From assembly GCF_003815975.1 (NCBI RefSeq), contig NZ_CP033932.1, positions 1,837,001 to 1,901,000 of the forward strand: a DNA stretch of 64,000 nucleotides, in the 5' to 3' direction. The notes under the pieces are model-generated. The model saw only the letters and a program-made list of their open reading frames with translations, was not told the DNA's origin and searched no databases. A program made the position numbers and the translations under genes. This document shows positions 61,901 to 64,000 of this stretch, piece after piece. Each line of letters begins with the position of its first letter. Within the stretch, counting starts at the first letter, position 1. This stretch comes from Chryseobacterium bernardetii. GTDB taxonomy: Bacteria > Bacteroidota > Bacteroidia > Flavobacteriales > Weeksellaceae.

Positions 61901-64000
61901 AGATATCCTTAAAGATGGGAAAATGTTGTATGAAAACGGTCTTCCTTCACCAGGAACAGCATCAGCTACAACAACTTCAAATTGGGGAGTACAGCCAAAG
62001 CAGCCACCTATTCTATATGCATTCTCTACAGAAGGAGATGGAAGAAAAGCACAGGATGTGGGATATGACGGTTTGAGTTCAGACCAGGAAGCAATGAGAT
62101 TCGGGAATACTTTTGTAAACCCCGTAACCAATATTGTTGACCCTGCTGTGGATGACTTTGTGTTCTATATGTCAGATAAATTCACGGGTAATCAGGCTGC
62201 TTCATTGGTTGAGCGTTACAAATACTTCAGAAACCCTGATGGAAACTCAGAAGCAAATTCACTGAGTGTGGCTTCACAAACTCCGGATGCTGAAGATATC
62301 AACAGAGACTATAACCTGGATCAGATTGAAAGCTATAATGAGTACCCGATAAAATTAGATCAGGCCAGTCTTTCATTAGGGGCTGAGAATAATATTGTTG
62401 ATGTTAAAACAGTGAAAGCTGTTTTCCAGAACGGACAGTCTGCTGATGTGAAATGGTACCTGTTCAGAATTCCGGTTGCCAAGTTTGATAAAACACAGGG
62501 AGCCCATAGTGAAACAGTTCTTAATAATGTAAGATTTGCAAGATTAATGCTTACAGGATTCGAAAACACTTCTACTTTGAGATTCGGGACAATGGATCTT
62601 GTAAGATCAGACTGGAGAAAGTATCCTAAAACTCTTGCACCTTATTCAAATAAAGAATTAGAGCCGGTAGCGGATGAAGGGGCAGCAGCAGATTCAGAGA
62701 TTGAAAAACTGGAAGTAGGAAGTGTAAATATAGAAGAAAATGCTCTTAACCAGCCACCTTATGTATTGCCTCCTGGAATTGACAGACAGGTTTTAAGTGG
62801 AAATGCAGGTGCACAAAGACAGAATGAAGCTTCATTGTATTTGAAAGCTAATGAGTTGAGACCAGGTAAAGCACAGGGGGTATTCAAAAATACAAGTCTG
62901 GATATGAGAAGATATAAAAAGTTAAAACTTTTTGTGCATGCTCATGAGCCATTAGGTAGAGTAATAGGATTGGATAAAGCAACTAAATTCTTTATTCGTT
63001 TCGGAAATGATGCTACAGATAACTATTATGAATATGAAGCGTCTTTAAGGCTTACTTCAACTTCGGCAACAGCTCCAATGGAAATCTGGCCAATGGAAAA
63101 TGAAGTGAACCTTGATATTCAGAATTTTGTGGATGCTAAGATCAGAAGAGATAAAATGTATGCTGATAAAATTATGCAGAGATTCCTTGATCCTGCTTTT
63201 GGAGGAGGTGATAACCAGAAAAGAATTTATATTAAAGGACGCCCAAGCTTAGGGAATGTGACAACCATTATGATTGGTATTAGGAATGGAATACCTAGGG
63301 ACGAAACAGGTTTAAATATAAACAGAATATTATGGGTTAACGAAATCCGTCTTTCCGAAATTGAAAATGATGGTGGATATGCAGGAAATGCAAGTTTAAA
63401 TTTCAACTTAGGAGATTTCGCAACCGTTAATACCAATGCATCATATACCTCAGTAGGATTTGGAAATATTGATTCTAAACCGGCAGAAAGAAATCAGTCA
63501 ACTCAATCAGCATTCAGTATCAATACAGCTATTAATGTGGATAAACTTTTACCGGAAAAGACCGGGGTTAAAATTCCATTAAACTATTCTTACTCACAAA
63601 CCATCGAAGATCCGAAGTATAATCCTTTGGATACCGATGTTGAATTCAGCAAAGCTCCAAATAGGGAACAGCTGAAAAAAGTGGCTAGAACATATACGCA
63701 GCAAAGAAGTATCGGAGTGGTTAATATGCGTAAAGAAAGAGTGAATCAGAATAAAAAGCCTAAGTTTTATGATATCGAAAACGTTTCAGTAACGGCGGTG
63801 TATAATGATGATTATTTCAGGGATATTTATACCAAGAGAAATTACAGACAGTATCTGAGAGGATATATTGATTATAACTATACATTTAAGCCATGGGTGA
63901 TAAAACCTTTCAATAAAATGATTAGTGATACTGCAAAATCTACTAAATATCTGAGATGGGTAAAAGAATTTAATATCAACCCTATTCCGACAAGGTTATC
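58929..64000 (+). CDS. sprA: SprA, type IX secretion translocon (3' end outside window)
   Basis: About 1690 codons, open to the end of the window. Signal peptide follows the start (HFKIFLFLSFLFMSVSAFAQ). The body has typical SprA segments: YEAYFDIKTGMYYVYPKIGN, FDIDQRIQLGLLGKVGE, RIEFGNVNMPLS-like RVEFGNVNMPLSTSLIRGSQ, QSYIDDFEQTTSKISLKEPA and RWVKEFNINPIPTRL at the cut end. SprA is the large outer-membrane barrel through which type IX cargo, including the sorting-domain proteins of this window, leaves the cell. The start is non-ATG: GTG 58929 (or TTG 58926); the next in-frame ATG lies inside the signal peptide. Full SprA is about 2300-2400 residues. Confidence 0.95.
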   Translation, partial: MANNKHFKIFLFLSFLFMSVSAFAQQAKDTTIIRKQYEIADPTRYEAYFDIKTGMYYVYPKIGNTITGPPTAMSPEEYKEYVLALQTRAYYKEKSEKYNLLFRKDKSDARKKGLIPSVMINNKLFETLFGGNKIEIIPSGYASIDFAGLYQKIDNPLILPQNRTSFTFDIDQRIQLGLLGKVGENLQLKANYDTQSGFAFENRMNLVWQAKGSWKDLQSKGLGNVDKPTEGGEDKIIKRVEFGNVNMPLSTSLIRGSQSLFGVKTEFQLGKTFGTVVLSQQQGEARNIVVQGGGVMNNFKVNVTDYEENQHYFLGHYFLDKYDNALINYPQINSTINITRLEVWVLDQGNSNLAYQKGIIGIRDLGENGGTLPDNSVNNLYDDISKAAGVREAGKDYNGVYQGQSFAGSPPYINGEHFIFNSKARKLNANEFTFQPQLGYISLNQKLNDQQLLAVSYSYTVNGSNKVYKVGEFSEESPVLITKVLKVNNSVDVSSPMWKLMMKNIYSLDAGQVSPDGFILNVYYRDQKTGGKVNYLPDTNVKDLNLLKLLNWDRLNMNGDIQNNKDGTKGDGVFDFVPGITVKPETGRIIFTKVQPFGDYMQQVLGANDPQYVFHDLYDQIKPASGQTTVPQRYTIEGRYKGVQGQGISLGAVNVPQGSVKVSANGVQLSEGVDYTVDYMLGTVTIINENVKQSGQAINISLENQLTFNTQRKRFLGLNLERRFNEHFILGGTVINYSESPLTQKVNFGQEAVNNTMAGINMMYNNQAPYLTRFTDKLPLIKTEAPSNINFKMEAAYLLPGLNNATNNQSYIDDFEQTTSKISLKEPAAWSLASRPEKNTEPPFNIPPTSDDITSGYGRGLLSWYFIDPRFWGVGGKAPGGITPESVSNHASRRVMLSEIYNSRDFVAGDQTFTNTLDISFYPKEKGPYNVNPGTEPAVSRWGGIMRPISVPNFVSSNIEYVEFWMMDPYADGNKLGDNPKLLLHLGNVSEDILKDGKMLYENGLPSPGTASATTTSNWGVQPKQPPILYAFSTEGDGRKAQDVGYDGLSSDQEAMRFGNTFVNPVTNIVDPAVDDFVFYMSDKFTGNQAASLVERYKYFRNPDGNSEANSLSVASQTPDAEDINRDYNLDQIESYNEYPIKLDQASLSLGAENNIVDVKTVKAVFQNGQSADVKWYLFRIPVAKFDKTQGAHSETVLNNVRFARLMLTGFENTSTLRFGTMDLVRSDWRKYPKTLAPYSNKELEPVADEGAAADSEIEKLEVGSVNIEENALNQPPYVLPPGIDRQVLSGNAGAQRQNEASLYLKANELRPGKAQGVFKNTSLDMRRYKKLKLFVHAHEPLGRVIGLDKATKFFIRFGNDATDNYYEYEASLRLTSTSATAPMEIWPMENEVNLDIQNFVDAKIRRDKMYADKIMQRFLDPAFGGGDNQKRIYIKGRPSLGNVTTIMIGIRNGIPRDETGLNINRILWVNEIRLSEIENDGGYAGNASLNFNLGDFATVNTNASYTSVGFGNIDSKPAERNQSTQSAFSINTAINVDKLLPEKTGVKIPLNYSYSQTIEDPKYNPLDTDVEFSKAPNREQLKKVARTYTQQRSIGVVNMRKERVNQNKKPKFYDIENVSVTAVYNDDYFRDIYTKRNYRQYLRGYIDYNYTFKPWVIKPFNKMISDTAKSTKYLRWVKEFNINPIPTRL

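Noticed and set aside
1..64000. CRISPR arrays, insertion sequences and rRNA
   Set aside because: Looked for regular repeat-spacer units, transposase motifs with terminal repeats, and rRNA signature sequences; none seen.

Overview
This window is chromosomal DNA from a flavobacterium, most likely Chryseobacterium or a close relative in the Weeksellaceae. The evidence is the start of the gliding/type IX secretion translocon gene sprA, several proteins with a type IX (type A) C-terminal sorting domain, a GLPGLI-family protein, many promoters with the Bacteroidetes -7 box TAnnTTTG, and AT-rich DNA. Family names come from recognising motifs by eye; no database search was run.

Layout. 1-7.5 kb: the distal part of a phenylacetate (paa) catabolic operon (paaH partial, a small unknown gene, paaI, paaJ, paaY, a secreted esterase, and paaZ with an extra C-terminal domain). 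Its gaps hold copies of one inverted-repeat family; one copy encloses a decayed 23S-rRNA-IVP/four-helix-bundle pseudogene. 7.5-11.6 kb: DUF4241, a SMUG2-type glycosylase, a sorting-domain protein, a tail-collar-like protein and an enoyl-CoA hydratase. 11.7-16.6 kb: small membrane proteins around a winged-helix regulator, with the same 19-bp perfect palindrome before two operons, then Coq4-like, DUF4173 and DUF1361 genes. 16.8-27.4 kb: lipoproteins, a secreted subtilase, dtd, a Rieske-like lipoprotein, greA, a HIT protein, clpX, a surface protein, a TlpA-like protein and a duplicated tRNA-Met.

27.6-44.2 kb and 52.4-58.3 kb form the accessory heart of the window: peptide natural product (RiPP) loci. 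Locus 1 (minus strand) is a grasp-with-spasm system: precursor, lipoprotein, ATP-grasp maturase, small protein, SPASM maturase, a fused VKOR-thioredoxin protein, a three-cysteine double-glycine peptide, a C39-peptidase ABC exporter and an HlyD protein. Locus 2 (plus strand, 38.8-44.2 kb) has a lanthipeptide-type precursor with no cysteine, a secreted prolyl oligopeptidase and a split LanB dehydratase. Locus 3 (plus strand) is a second grasp-with-spasm system behind a divergent XRE regulator; its VKOR and thioredoxin parts are separate genes, and it has no exporter of its own. A natural reading is that the loci share the single C39 exporter. Each precursor next to VKOR-Trx machinery carries cysteines, suggesting products with both ATP-grasp ester/amide links and disulfides.

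Between and after these lie housekeeping genes: DUF3810 protease-like, FucP-type sugar transporter, PlsC-like acyltransferase, GtrA, a BadF-type sugar kinase, malic enzyme, ruvA, and the first ~1690 codons of sprA, which run off the window end.
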